DNA of 33,115 nucleotides from Pirellulales bacterium (GCA_013360685.1 JABWBD010000028.1:1-33115), one strand, 5' to 3'; shown: positions 1 through 7,600, counted from the stretch's first letter. The notes: a model not told the origin generated them from the sequence alone. Numbers and translations are program-made.

Positions 1-716
1 TGCCATATCGCCTGCCCGGCCGCACCGCCCCCGGTTCCACGGCCGCGGCAGGGATATGGTTCTGGTGTACGCTTACGTGCTGCTGGTAGTCGCGCACGGC
101 GGTGCGGAGCATGTGTTCGCCGAAGAAGATCAGTCGCGAAAGGGCTTCCTCTCTGATGCTTCGGGTGAAGTCGATGGCGCTGAGGGTGTCCCAGTGGGCT
201 TTTGAGGAAGGTCTTCCAGGTGGTCTGGCTTTTGCGGTCGGGAGCGGGCTCGATGCCGTGTTCCTTGAGGATGTTGCCGACGGTCTGATGTGAGATCTTA
301 TGGCCGAGGTTGGCCCACGCGCCTTGAATCCGGCCGTATCCCCAGGCGGGATTCTCTCGGGCGAAGCGGAGAACGAGTTCGACGATTTCCTGAGTGACGG
401 ACGGCCGCCAAGCGGATTTGCAGCGCTCGGTGTAGTCCCACTTCTTCGCCACCAGCATGCGGTGCCAACGGAGGATCGTGTCGGGCGTGAAGAGGGTGCC
501 GACCTGTTCGAGGAGTTTACGGCCGAGGATCTTTCCCTTGACGGCGAGGCGTCGGCGCTGATCGTTATTGAGGAGAATGCGGTTCTTGCCGAGCAGCTCC
601 TTGAGCACCTGGTTCTCGGTGTGGAGGTAGTCGATGACCTGTTGCTGCTCGCGGTTGATCCAGCCGGCGAGGATGACCAGACAGAGTTGCCAAGGTTGCA
701 GGATGAAGCTCATCAT
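1..716 (-). pseudogene. Broken DDE integrase/transposase, truncated by the window edge
   Basis: Reading the minus strand from the ATG pair at 716 gives a protein starting MMSFILQPWQLCLVILAGW, then the REQQQVIDYL and ARENPAWGYGRIQG stretches typical of a planctomycete-abundant integrase-core transposase family. The N-terminal helix-turn-helix part is intact for about 170 residues. At about 199-203 an extra A in an AAAA run (TTTT on the plus strand) shifts the frame. In the shifted frame the text jumps from the first catalytic region (AIDFT) straight to the region around the third acidic residue (IREEALSRLIFFGEHMLR). About 90 residues, including the middle Asp, are therefore missing compared with the usual family layout. 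The element should be inactive. No terminal inverted repeat was recognised, and the 3' end lies outside the window. The family call rests on remembered sequence patterns; the frameshift and the jump are read directly. Confidence 0.85.
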
Positions 717-1129
717 GGACTTAATCGTGAGGGAAGAACCGAAAATGAGCGCTGCCGAGCGTCGGGGGAGAGTCGGCCGGGGACGCGGCAACCGGCGGCC
801 CGGAGACTGGCGACAGGATACCGAGTCGCCATCGATATGGCCAGAGGACGGCTGCTGGTACAAGGCTGGCGACGGTTGACGTGATGTGGGGAAATTCAAT
901 GGCTGGGCGAGGGAACCGCAGAAAAAGACTCGGGACCCCCTCCACGCTGCCATTCGCGTTGTGCCACAAATAACTTGTCGCACAGACTTCTCGGGCGCGG
1001 ATCTGTCGAGCCGGACTCTTCGCCGGCGCCCGCCCTCCCTTGCGGTGCATCGCCAGTCGTGCCATACTCCGTTGCATGGAGTAGAATTCGGGGGCGTTTG
1101 GGAATGTCTTGTCTACGAGAGAGTCTGCC
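717..1129. other. Gene-free interval
   Basis: About 410 bases between the transposase remnant and the acetyltransferase gene. Open frames here are short or are antisense shadows. The only signal noted is a TAGAAT box at 1082-1087, about 43 bases before the acetyltransferase ATG. No good -35 partner is visible, so no promoter is claimed. Confidence 0.5.
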
Positions 1130-2059
1130 ATGGCCGAAATGCGTTTGCGACGAATGGAAGAGCGGGACCGTTCCGAGGTGGCTGAGTTGATTTGTGTTTC
1201 CACGAACCACTGGTACCAGGTCCGCGGCAACCCGCCGATCTTTCCCGCCGGCCCCGAAGCCACCGACATCTATTTCAACGTCTACGAGGCGATGGATCCC
1301 GGATGCGGCGTTGTGGCGGAAAACCCCAAGAGCGGCCGGTTGATGGGCTCGTGCTTCTACCATCCGCGCCCCCGGCACGTGTCGCTGGGGATCATGAACG
1401 TGCATCCGAATTACTTCGGCCGCGGCGTTGCACGGGCGTTGCTTGAGCACATCATCGACTTCACCGAACAAAACGGCTATCCATCGCTCCGCCTGACGCA
1501 GAGCGCGATGAACCTGGATTCCTTCTCGCTCTACACCCGCGCCGGCTTCGTTCCCCGTTATGCCTACCAGGACCTCCTGATCCAAGTGCCCGCCGCGGGC
1601 TTCCCGCACAAAGCCGAAGGGCACAAACACGTTCGACCGGCGGCCGAGGCGGACGTGCCCGCCATGGCCGCACTGGAGATGGAAGTTTCGGGAATCACCC
1701 GCGAAAAGGATTGTCGCCACACGATCGACAACCCGGAGGGCATCTGGGAGGTGCTCGTCTACGAGGGGCAGCGGGGAATCGAAGGATGGATGATTTCGGT
1801 GAAGCACCCGGCCATGAGCATGCTCGGCCCGTGTGTCGCGCGGACGCAGGACCAGGCGGCCGCGCTGATCGGACGGGCGCTCGATCGGTTCCGCGGCGGC
1901 TGCGCGGTGTTTCTCGTGCCGGTCGAGTGCGCCCAACTCGTCCAGCAGATGTACTCCTGGGGCGCACGGAACTGCGAACTGCACTTCTGCCAGGTCCGCG
2001 GCGCGTTCCAGCCATTCAGGGGCATCAACATGCCGACCTTTCTGCCGGAAACGGGGTGA
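1130..2059 (+). CDS. GNAT-family N-acetyltransferase with two GNAT-like halves
   Basis: A 309-residue cytoplasmic protein, about twice the size of a single GNAT domain. The N-terminal half has the acetyl-CoA-binding motif A region (LGIMNVHPNYFGRGVARALL, about residues 86-105) followed by the usual SLYTRAGF segment (133-140), in which Tyr is the likely general acid. The second half (from about 167, HVRPAAEADVPAMAALE) restarts like a second GNAT domain but lacks a clear pyrophosphate-binding loop. It may be a degenerate or substrate-binding repeat. The ATG at 1130 was chosen because GAGAG lies just upstream; a TTG at 1109 in the same frame would add seven residues. The acceptor substrate cannot be read from sequence. 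No operon partner: the next gene is convergent. Confidence 0.85.
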   Translation: MAEMRLRRMEERDRSEVAELICVSTNHWYQVRGNPPIFPAGPEATDIYFNVYEAMDPGCGVVAENPKSGRLMGSCFYHPRPRHVSLGIMNVHPNYFGRGVARALLEHIIDFTEQNGYPSLRLTQSAMNLDSFSLYTRAGFVPRYAYQDLLIQVPAAGFPHKAEGHKHVRPAAEADVPAMAALEMEVSGITREKDCRHTIDNPEGIWEVLVYEGQRGIEGWMISVKHPAMSMLGPCVARTQDQAAALIGRALDRFRGGCAVFLVPVECAQLVQQMYSWGARNCELHFCQVRGAFQPFRGINMPTFLPETG

Positions 2060-2150
2060 TCGTCTGCGGAGAGTCTTGGCGGCACAGCCGCGGTAGGCAG
2101 CGTCGAGAGGTCCGGTGTAGGATCAGAGATCTTGATTCGTGATCCGCTTG

Positions 2151-3218
2151 TTAGCTGGCGGCTTTGGCGGCAAGCATTCGCTGCAGCCAGTGTCTGACCT
2201 CATCCTTTTTCAGCGATTGCTCGCAAATCACTTCGGCGGACAGGCCACCAAAAGTTCGTTGCGATTGCCAACTACGTGGATACGACGGCGGACCGAGCAA
2301 AACAGCCCTTCGACCCTCAAACAGAGGAATGTCCTCGGGACTGCCTTCATTCCAAATCCAAAATGCGCTTGATGCATGATCTTTGGGATCAGGCAACGTC
2401 AAGTCTGGTTGAATCGCACGCCAGGTATAGAGATTCCACACACTGGTGACGATGTCTTCGGTCTGCTGAGGGCCTCTCCCGCGTGCAACGTCGGCGACTC
2501 GTTGAGATACTCGACTGCGAGAAAAGAGGCCGCTCCTGGGGAATACGTCCATCAGTAAGGTGTTCAATTGAAAATTGTCAACGATGCCCGAAATACGGCC
2601 AAGAATTCCCAGCGACCTTTCCGGTTCAATAACCACGACTGGTTCATTATCCAGGACCGACAGGATGAGACGAAGCCAGTGCCCCGCTTCGTGATAATCC
2701 GATATCTGTGCAGCCCAATCACGTAATAGACGGGCGGCGGCACGTGCTTCCGAACTCGCCGCGAATACGGCAATGGCCGGCCGCCAAAACTGTTCCAAGG
2801 CAACCCAGGCAGCGTTTTGCTTTGGCATTATTGCAGCAATTTCCGCTCGGACTCTTTGGAACGCTTCATTCCGGTCTTGCTCTTCGTTGGCTTCCGGAAT
2901 TCTTTCGCTACAAGCGTTCGCCAACGCCGCAGACGATTCCAGTAATGACGCCAATCGCGTCGTCAACGGTGCAGCCATTGCCAATGGATCGCAGCCACGT
3001 TCAACAAGAGCACCGCATATCAAAGCCAGAAATGCCGCCCGCGACATGTCCTCCAGTTCAAAGTGGCCGCTGAGCGTGTGAACTGCACTATTGGCATCAT
3101 CCAGGGACGATTGGCTCACGGCGTTGAAGAATGCCTGCGCAGCGGCGTTCATGTCAGCGTCCGTGGCGGTCGGGTCACTCGCGGCGGCTATCAGGGATGC
3201 GGTAGTGTCTGTGAGCAT
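2151..3218 (-). CDS. Unrecognised alanine-rich protein
   Basis: A 355-residue soluble protein with no signal peptide, no membrane segment and no motif I recognise. The N-terminal third is rich in Ala, Asp and Ser and probably helical. The middle contains a VVVIEPERSLGILGRISG stretch, and the C-terminal region is rich in Trp, Pro and Arg (WNEGSPEDIPLFEGRRAVLL). The ATG at 3218 is used because upstream codons overlap the hicA remnant; a TTG at 3263 in the same frame would extend it by 15 residues. There is no clear ribosome binding site at either start. By eye the GC content is clearly lower than that of the flanking genes and codon use is less biased, which fits recent acquisition. It follows hicB on the same strand. 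Confidence 0.6.
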   Translation of the reverse strand: MLTDTTASLIAAASDPTATDADMNAAAQAFFNAVSQSSLDDANSAVHTLSGHFELEDMSRAAFLALICGALVERGCDPLAMAAPLTTRLASLLESSAALANACSERIPEANEEQDRNEAFQRVRAEIAAIMPKQNAAWVALEQFWRPAIAVFAASSEARAAARLLRDWAAQISDYHEAGHWLRLILSVLDNEPVVVIEPERSLGILGRISGIVDNFQLNTLLMDVFPRSGLFSRSRVSQRVADVARGRGPQQTEDIVTSVWNLYTWRAIQPDLTLPDPKDHASSAFWIWNEGSPEDIPLFEGRRAVLLGPPSYPRSWQSQRTFGGLSAEVICEQSLKKDEVRHWLQRMLAAKAAS

Positions 3219-3259
3219 GGCGTTCGGCGAGCTAATGTTCAACCTTCGGGTTTCCAAGT

Positions 3260-3421
3260 TCAACCGAAATGGGAAGGGGAAATATCTATGCGCTTCGATT
3301 GCCAGACCTGCTCATCATAACCGCGTTTCCGCTCCTCGCCCAGTCGCGCGCCCACTGGGGGTGCATTCCCGTTCCTGCGCCGGCTGACGTGGAACTTTCG
3401 GCTGAGATCCTGGCGTCTCAT
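3260..3421 (-). pseudogene. Possible decayed hicA toxin gene
   Basis: The hicB stop codon overlaps an ATG (ATGA, 3418-3421), the usual translational coupling of a toxin-antitoxin pair. The new frame begins MRRQDL, which resembles the start of HicA proteins. After six codons the 53-residue frame (HVSRRRNGNAPPVG and on) no longer resembles the HicA dsRBD-like fold. No residues matching the catalytic His context (GCxxxREGxxHS) are visible in any of the three frames. The simplest reading is a hicA gene lost by deletion or rearrangement after its first codons. An unrelated overlapping ORF is possible. Confidence 0.3.
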
Positions 3422-3633
3422 GCTGGCAAGCGGAACGGTTCTTTGGATACGGTCTGGGCGACCAGTGACCGTTCTGCCAATTCCCGGTTGGCTTCCACGA
3501 TGAGCTGCACCGCTTCGCGAAGGTTCTCGCGAGCCTCGTCAAGCGTCGCGCCTTGTGTATTCGCGCCGGGCAACTCCTCGACGAATGCAATGTACCCTTC
3601 GGGCACGCTGATGTAGACGGCGGTGAATTTCAT
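3418..3633 (-). CDS. HicB-family antitoxin (type II toxin-antitoxin)
   Basis: A 71-residue protein beginning MKFTAVYISVPEGYIAFVEE, followed by LPGANTQGATLDEARENL. This is the partially degraded RNase H-like fold of short HicB antitoxins, which bind and block the HicA mRNA interferase. The ATG at 3633 is preceded by a strong GGAGGACAGG ribosome binding site; the upstream in-frame start would add only nine residues. No ribbon-helix-helix or HTH DNA-binding tail is present, as is common for the roughly 70-residue HicB-like group. The expected hicA partner just downstream, overlapping the stop codon, appears destroyed. This may be an orphan antitoxin able to neutralise a related HicA elsewhere. 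Confidence 0.85.
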   Translation of the reverse strand: MKFTAVYISVPEGYIAFVEELPGANTQGATLDEARENLREAVQLIVEANRELAERSLVAQTVSKEPFRLPA

Positions 3634-3894
3634 CCTGTCCTCCCCCACGCGGCGGGGCAATCACTCTTCGCAACCTTACGTCAATGAACCATGTTAGACC
3701 GGCAGCCGGCGTCGCGTCAACGTCTGCGACTGGTCAACTGCCTCCTCCAGTCCACTCGCAAACAACCGCACGTCGCCCTCAAATGGGACCAAGACTTCGA
3801 TCCAGCGCTCGACGGGCTCGCCTCGTCCCTTGTCAAGTCCTCGAGGCGGCGGCCCATGCCTAAAGACTTGCCGGGCAGCCGGTCCGGCGCCCGG
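3634..3894. other. Gene-free interval
   Basis: Between hicB and the promoter of the epimerase gene. A minus-strand frame across 3694-3860 reads like coding sequence for about 45 residues (GEPVERWIEVLVPFEGDVRL), but it has no recognisable family, start or ribosome binding site. It is left unannotated. Confidence 0.4.
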
Positions 3895-3923
3895 TTGGCC
3901 TGCGAAGCGGGGTGGATTACAAT
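3895..3923 (+). promoter_or_regulatory. Candidate sigma70-type promoter of the galM cluster
   Basis: TTGGCC at 3895-3900, 17 bases, then TACAAT at 3918-3923. Transcription would start near 3930, leaving a leader of about 40 bases before the epimerase ATG. The -10 box and spacing are good and the -35 box is partial. Confidence 0.5.
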
Positions 3924-3968
3924 AGTGCTCTTGGACGATCCCGTTCCCCGGCACAGGACTCCACTGCC

Positions 3969-5024
3969 ATGCCCACCGAGAATGCCCGCATCGAACAACA
4001 GCCCTTTGGCGCCACGGCCGGCGGCGAGGCCGTGGTCCGCTATACGCTCCGCAACGCCAACGGGCTGTCGGCCTCGCTGATCAACTTCGGCGCCGCGGTG
4101 ACCGAGCTCAACGTCCCGGATCGCCAGGGAAAGCTCGACGATATCGTTCTCGGTTTCGACAACCTCGGGCAGTACGAGACCCAAAGCCCTTATTTCGGCT
4201 GCGTCGTCGGACGCGTGGCCTTCCGCATCCCGGGCGGGCGGTTCGAGTTGGACGGCCGGACCTACCAGCTTGAGCTCAACCGGGGAGAGCACCACTTGCA
4301 CGGCGGCACCAAGGGCTTTAGCTGGGTCGTCTGGCGAGCGGAACCGCTGGAAGCGAAGGAAGGGCCCGCGGTGCGGTTTTCCTACCATAGCCCCGACGGC
4401 GACCAGGGCTATCCGGGCAATCTCGACGCCGCGGTCGTCTATTCGCTCACCGACCGCAATGAACTCAAGATCGACTACACGGCCACGGCCGACCGGCCCA
4501 CGCCCGTCAACCTCACGCACCACGGCTATTTCAACCTGGCGGGCGCGGGGTCGGGCGACGTACTCGACCACGTGGTCTGGATCAACGCGGACCACTACAC
4601 GCCGACCGACGCTGCGATGACGCCGACCGGCGAGATCGCCCCGGTCGCCGGCACCGTGTTCGACCTCAGGAAGCCGCTGCGCATCGGCGACCGCCATGCG
4701 GAAACCGGCGGCTTCGATCTGGCCTACCTGCAGAACCATGCGGGCGGTTCGCTGGAACTGGTCGCGCGGGTGGAGGAGCCGTCCGGCGAGCGAGTCATGG
4801 AAGTGCTCAGCACCGCTCCCGCCGTGATCTTCTACACCGGCAAGTGGCTGCCCGAGAGGATTGACGGCAAGCGGGGGCAGGTCTACAAGAGATTCGGCGG
4901 GCTGTGCGTGGAAACCGGCCACCTCCCCGGCTCGGTGCACCACAAGGCTTTCCCGTCGACGATCCTGCGGCCCGGGCAGACCTATCGGCAGACGTGTGTT
5001 TATCGCTTCTCGACGAAGAGCTAG
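3969..5024 (+). CDS. galM: Aldose 1-epimerase (mutarotase)
   Basis: 351 residues, the usual length for GalM-type mutarotases, which interconvert alpha and beta anomers of galactose, glucose and related sugars. Family landmarks run in order: LNRGEHHLHGGTKGF (about 103-117, with a catalytic-site His), the NLTHHGYFNLAG motif with the catalytic His (about 181-192), and the C-terminal CVETGHLPGSVHH block with the catalytic Glu (about 315). No signal peptide is seen from the ATG at 3969, so it is probably cytoplasmic. A GTG at 3912 in frame would sit on the promoter and is rejected. Twelve bases separate its stop from the next gene, so the two are probably cotranscribed. Together with the mutase downstream it points to galactose metabolism for glycan synthesis. 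Confidence 0.93.
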   Translation: MPTENARIEQQPFGATAGGEAVVRYTLRNANGLSASLINFGAAVTELNVPDRQGKLDDIVLGFDNLGQYETQSPYFGCVVGRVAFRIPGGRFELDGRTYQLELNRGEHHLHGGTKGFSWVVWRAEPLEAKEGPAVRFSYHSPDGDQGYPGNLDAAVVYSLTDRNELKIDYTATADRPTPVNLTHHGYFNLAGAGSGDVLDHVVWINADHYTPTDAAMTPTGEIAPVAGTVFDLRKPLRIGDRHAETGGFDLAYLQNHAGGSLELVARVEEPSGERVMEVLSTAPAVIFYTGKWLPERIDGKRGQVYKRFGGLCVETGHLPGSVHHKAFPSTILRPGQTYRQTCVYRFSTKS

Positions 5025-5036
5025 GTGGTTCGCCCG

Positions 5037-5738
5037 ATGCAGTTCGAACTCGCCCTGGTCATGCCGGTCTACAACGAGCAGGAGGTCGTCGCCGAGGTGG
5101 TCCAATCGTGGCGCGAGGAGCTCGATCGGCTGGGAATCCGTTTTCAGATCCTCGTGCTCAACGACGGCTCGACCGACGGCACCCAGGCCCAACTCGAGAC
5201 CTTTCTGGGTGATTCGCGGATCTGCGTGATCAACAAACCCAACAGCGGCCACGGGCCGACGATCCTCCTGGGCTACCGGCAAGCCGTGGACCAGGCCCCC
5301 TGGGTTTTTCAGACCGACAGCGACAACGAGATGCAGCCTTCGCATTTCGGCGAATTCTGGAGACAGCGCGAAGACTACGACGGCCTGTTCGGGATCCGCC
5401 GGGGACGGATCCAGGGCCTGGGCCGCCGCGCGATCACCGCCGTCTCGCGGGCGACCGTCGCCCTGCGGTTCGGCCGCGGGGTGGCCGACGTCAATGTCCC
5501 CTACCGGCTGATGCGGTCCGAAGTCCTTAAGCCGATCGTTGCGAGAATCCCGGACGACACCTTTGCGCCGAACGTGATCATCTCCGGGGCCTTCGCGCGG
5601 TGGGGCGCACGGATTGCCAACATCCCCGTCCCCTACGAGGGCCGGAAGACGGGAACCGTTTCCATCGTAAAATGGAAACTGTGGAAGGCCGCCATGCGGT
5701 CGTTCTGGCAGACGCTGACGTATAGGGATGAGAGATGA
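5037..5738 (+). CDS. Glycosyltransferase family 2
   Basis: A 233-residue GT-A fold enzyme. The N-terminus LALVMPVYNEQEVV (5-18) is the nucleotide-sugar-binding strand, DGSTDGT (43-49) the uridine-binding loop and TDSDNEM (93-99) the DxD metal site. The protein ends after the catalytic domain without membrane helices, unlike DPM1-like relatives with C-terminal membrane segments. It is therefore probably peripheral, on the cytoplasmic face. The ATG at 5037 has AGGTGG eight bases upstream; a GTG at 5025 is possible but poorly placed. The neighbouring epimerase and mutase suggest a galactose-derived donor such as UDP-galactofuranose, but donor and acceptor are inference. Confidence 0.88.
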   Translation: MQFELALVMPVYNEQEVVAEVVQSWREELDRLGIRFQILVLNDGSTDGTQAQLETFLGDSRICVINKPNSGHGPTILLGYRQAVDQAPWVFQTDSDNEMQPSHFGEFWRQREDYDGLFGIRRGRIQGLGRRAITAVSRATVALRFGRGVADVNVPYRLMRSEVLKPIVARIPDDTFAPNVIISGAFARWGARIANIPVPYEGRKTGTVSIVKWKLWKAAMRSFWQTLTYRDER

Positions 5739-5757
5739 GAGATGAGGGATGAGGGGT
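5727..5757 (+). repeat. Tandem heptamer array, GATGAGR type
   Basis: About five consecutive heptamers of the form GATGAGA/GATGAGG, the last one varied to GGTGAGG. The array starts inside the last codons of the glycosyltransferase gene and crosses its stop codon. Confidence 0.8.
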
Positions 5758-5785
5758 GAGGGCCAGAAGATGGGGCAGCGCCACG

Positions 5786-5914
5786 GGGGCCGGGAGTCTT
5801 TTTCCATGTCGTCCGACGAGGGTCGAGAGTCGAGGGTCGAGAGTCGAGGGCCAGACGGCTTGGTTGGCGACTCTGCGCTATCTGCGGACGACATGGAAGA
5901 AGACTCCCGACCCC
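5786..5914. repeat. Long imperfect inverted repeat around the mutase start
   Basis: Left arm 5786-5815 and right arm 5885-5914, 30 bases each, complementary at all but two positions. They enclose 69 bases that hold the second heptamer array. The right arm contains the ATG at 5893, a likely start of the mutase gene, so a hairpin in the mRNA could hide that start. Confidence 0.8.
5820..5850 (+). repeat. Tandem heptamer array, GTCGAGR type
   Basis: Four heptamers alternating GTCGAGA and GTCGAGG, in the loop of the inverted repeat at 5786-5914. Similar units recur at 7375 and 7495-7535. Confidence 0.8.
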
Positions 5915-7347
5915 AACGAGCAGAGCGTTCACCCTATCGGACAAGCGGTCCAGTGGTCATCCTCGGGGCCGGGCCGACCGGGCTGGGGGCTGCGTATCAT
6001 TTGGACCGCGCGGGCTACGACGACTGGGTGCTGTTCGAGAAAGAAACCGAGGTCGGCGGGCTGGCCAAGAGCATCCGCGACGACAAGGGGTTCACCTGGG
6101 ACATCGGCGGACACGTGGCCTTCTCCCACTTCGGCGTCTACACGCGGCTCCTGGACGAACTGCTCGGTCCGGATGGCTGGATCGAGCACGAGCGCGAGAG
6201 CTGGATCCGGCTGCTGGGCACCTGGGTCCCTTATCCGTTCCAGAACAATCTCCAGCGTCTGCCGCCGGAGGTGGCGGCCAGGTGCCTGGAGGGATTGATC
6301 CGGGCGGCGGCCCAACCGCGTCCGCGGCGGTTCGCCAACTTCGAGGAGTTCATCCTCCAGACGTTTGGCCAGGGAATCGCCGATGTCTTCATGCTGCCGT
6401 ACAACTTCAAGGTCTGGGCGCACCCGCCCGCCATGCTCGACGCCGGCTGGGTCGGCGAACGGGTGGCCGTGCCGGATCCGGTCCGCGTCGCGCGGAACCT
6501 CGTCCTCGGCCAGGACGATGTGAGTTGGGGCCCGAACAGCACCTTCCGTTTTCCTCGCCACGGCGGCACCGGGGCGATCTGGCGGGCGCTGGCCGCGAGA
6601 CTTCCCCAAGACCGCGTCGTGACCGGCCGCGGAGCGGCGGCCATCGATGTCGACGCCCGCACCGTGCGGCTCGAAGACGGCCAGACGCAGCCTTACGAGA
6701 CGCTCATCACCACCATCCCGCTCGACGCGCTGGCTGCCATGACCGGCCGCAGCGACTGGATCGAAGCCGCATCGCGCCTGACGCGTTCGACGGTGTACAT
6801 CATCGGCGTCGGGCTGCAAGGGCAGGCGCCGCCGGAACTTGCGACGAAATGCTGGATGTATTTTCCGGAAAGCAACTGCCCGTTCTACCGAGTGACCCAC
6901 TTCAGCCTCTACAGCCCCAACAACGTCGACGACATCCACCGCCACTGGTCGCTGATGTGCGAGGTGTCGCAGTCGGAGCACAAATCGGTGGATGGCGACC
7001 GTGTGGCGGAAGACACCGTGCGCGGGCTGGTGGCGGCGGGGCTGATCGACCGCGAGGACCGCGTAACGCACACCTGGGCGATCCGCGTCGACCACGGCTA
7101 TCCCATCCCGACGCCCCAGCGCGACCAATCGCTTCACTTCCTGCTGCCGGAAATGCAGCGCCGCGGCATCTACTCGCGGGGACGTTTCGGGGCCTGGAAA
7201 TACGAAGTGAGCAACATGGACCACTCGTTCATGCAGGGGTTTGAAGCGGTCGGCCACATCCTCTTCGGCGGCCCGGAACTGACCGTTTGGGACCCCGACT
7301 TTTCCAATACCCGCCATCCGGTCCTGGGCTGGGACCGGTTCCGCTGA
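5893..7347 (+). CDS. glf: UDP-galactopyranose mutase-like flavoprotein, eukaryotic type
   Basis: A 484-residue FAD enzyme expected to convert UDP-galactopyranose to UDP-galactofuranose. The dinucleotide-binding loop is VVILGAGPTGLGAA (21-34). The rest matches, block by block, what I remember of the Aspergillus-type mutase: GGHVAFSH (72-79, flavin-site His), WVPYPFQNN (111-119), PYNFKVWA (169-176), WGPNSTFRFPRHGGTG (212-227), FPESNCPFYR (324-333, substrate Arg), HGYPIPT (401-407) and SRGRFGAWKYEVSN (428-441). Length and blocks fit the eukaryotic type (about 500 residues) better than the shorter bacterial Glf (about 370-390). The start is uncertain: ATG 5893 sits close to the Rossmann strand; ATG 5806 has a better GGGAG site but adds residues encoded by the heptamer repeat; 5749 is also open. 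It is the last gene of the galM cluster. A wider amine-oxidase-like role is the alternative. Confidence 0.85.
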   Translation: MEEDSRPQRAERSPYRTSGPVVILGAGPTGLGAAYHLDRAGYDDWVLFEKETEVGGLAKSIRDDKGFTWDIGGHVAFSHFGVYTRLLDELLGPDGWIEHERESWIRLLGTWVPYPFQNNLQRLPPEVAARCLEGLIRAAAQPRPRRFANFEEFILQTFGQGIADVFMLPYNFKVWAHPPAMLDAGWVGERVAVPDPVRVARNLVLGQDDVSWGPNSTFRFPRHGGTGAIWRALAARLPQDRVVTGRGAAAIDVDARTVRLEDGQTQPYETLITTIPLDALAAMTGRSDWIEAASRLTRSTVYIIGVGLQGQAPPELATKCWMYFPESNCPFYRVTHFSLYSPNNVDDIHRHWSLMCEVSQSEHKSVDGDRVAEDTVRGLVAAGLIDREDRVTHTWAIRVDHGYPIPTPQRDQSLHFLLPEMQRRGIYSRGRFGAWKYEVSNMDHSFMQGFEAVGHILFGGPELTVWDPDFSNTRHPVLGWDRFR

Positions 7348-7374
7348 GGTGTCGCAAAGGCGGGAGGCGACGTC

Positions 7375-7600
7375 TAGGGTCGAGAGGCGGACGGGCGAGG
7401 CATCCTTCCGCGAACCCCTGCCGGCGGCTCCGGCAGGGGCTATGGCAATCGAATTGTCAAGAATCAGGCTCCTTGATGAGGAGTCAAGAAGGGTCGAGAG
7501 TCGAGGGTTGAAAGTCGAGAGCCAGAGTGGGATGGGCGCTGCGAGGAGGCGGTGAGGATGAAGGATGAGGGGGAAGGCGGAGGGATGAAGGACGAGAGAA
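7375..7600 (+). repeat. Degenerate heptamer repeats of both types downstream of the mutase
   Basis: GTCGAGA/GTCGAGG-like units at about 7378 and 7495-7535, followed by GGATGAAGGATGAGG-like units at about 7555-7595. These are the two heptamer families found on the other side of the mutase gene, here more scattered and mutated. Confidence 0.65.
7415..7439 (+). terminator. Hairpin after the mutase gene
   Basis: A perfect 10-base-pair stem (CCCCTGCCGG / CCGGCAGGGG) with a 5-base loop, 68 bases after the mutase stop. No T-run follows, so it is either a weak intrinsic terminator or an mRNA-stabilising 3' hairpin for the galM cluster. Confidence 0.5.

Noticed and set aside
1059..1087. Promoter for the acetyltransferase gene around TAGAAT at 1082-1087
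   Set aside because: No acceptable -35 box at the right distance.
3694..3860. Minus-strand frame with coding-like codon use (GEPVERWIEVLVPFEGDVRL)
   Set aside because: No start codon with a ribosome binding site, no recognisable family, and overlap with the galM promoter region at its 5' side.
5720..5860. Possible CRISPR array suggested by short regular repeats
   Set aside because: Units are seven bases in direct tandem without spacers, and no cas genes are present.
3717..5894. 725-residue minus-strand open frame across the galM and glycosyltransferase genes
   Set aside because: Covers two genes with clear catalytic motifs on the plus strand; the N-terminal LSTLDSRPS-like text comes from the heptamer repeats.
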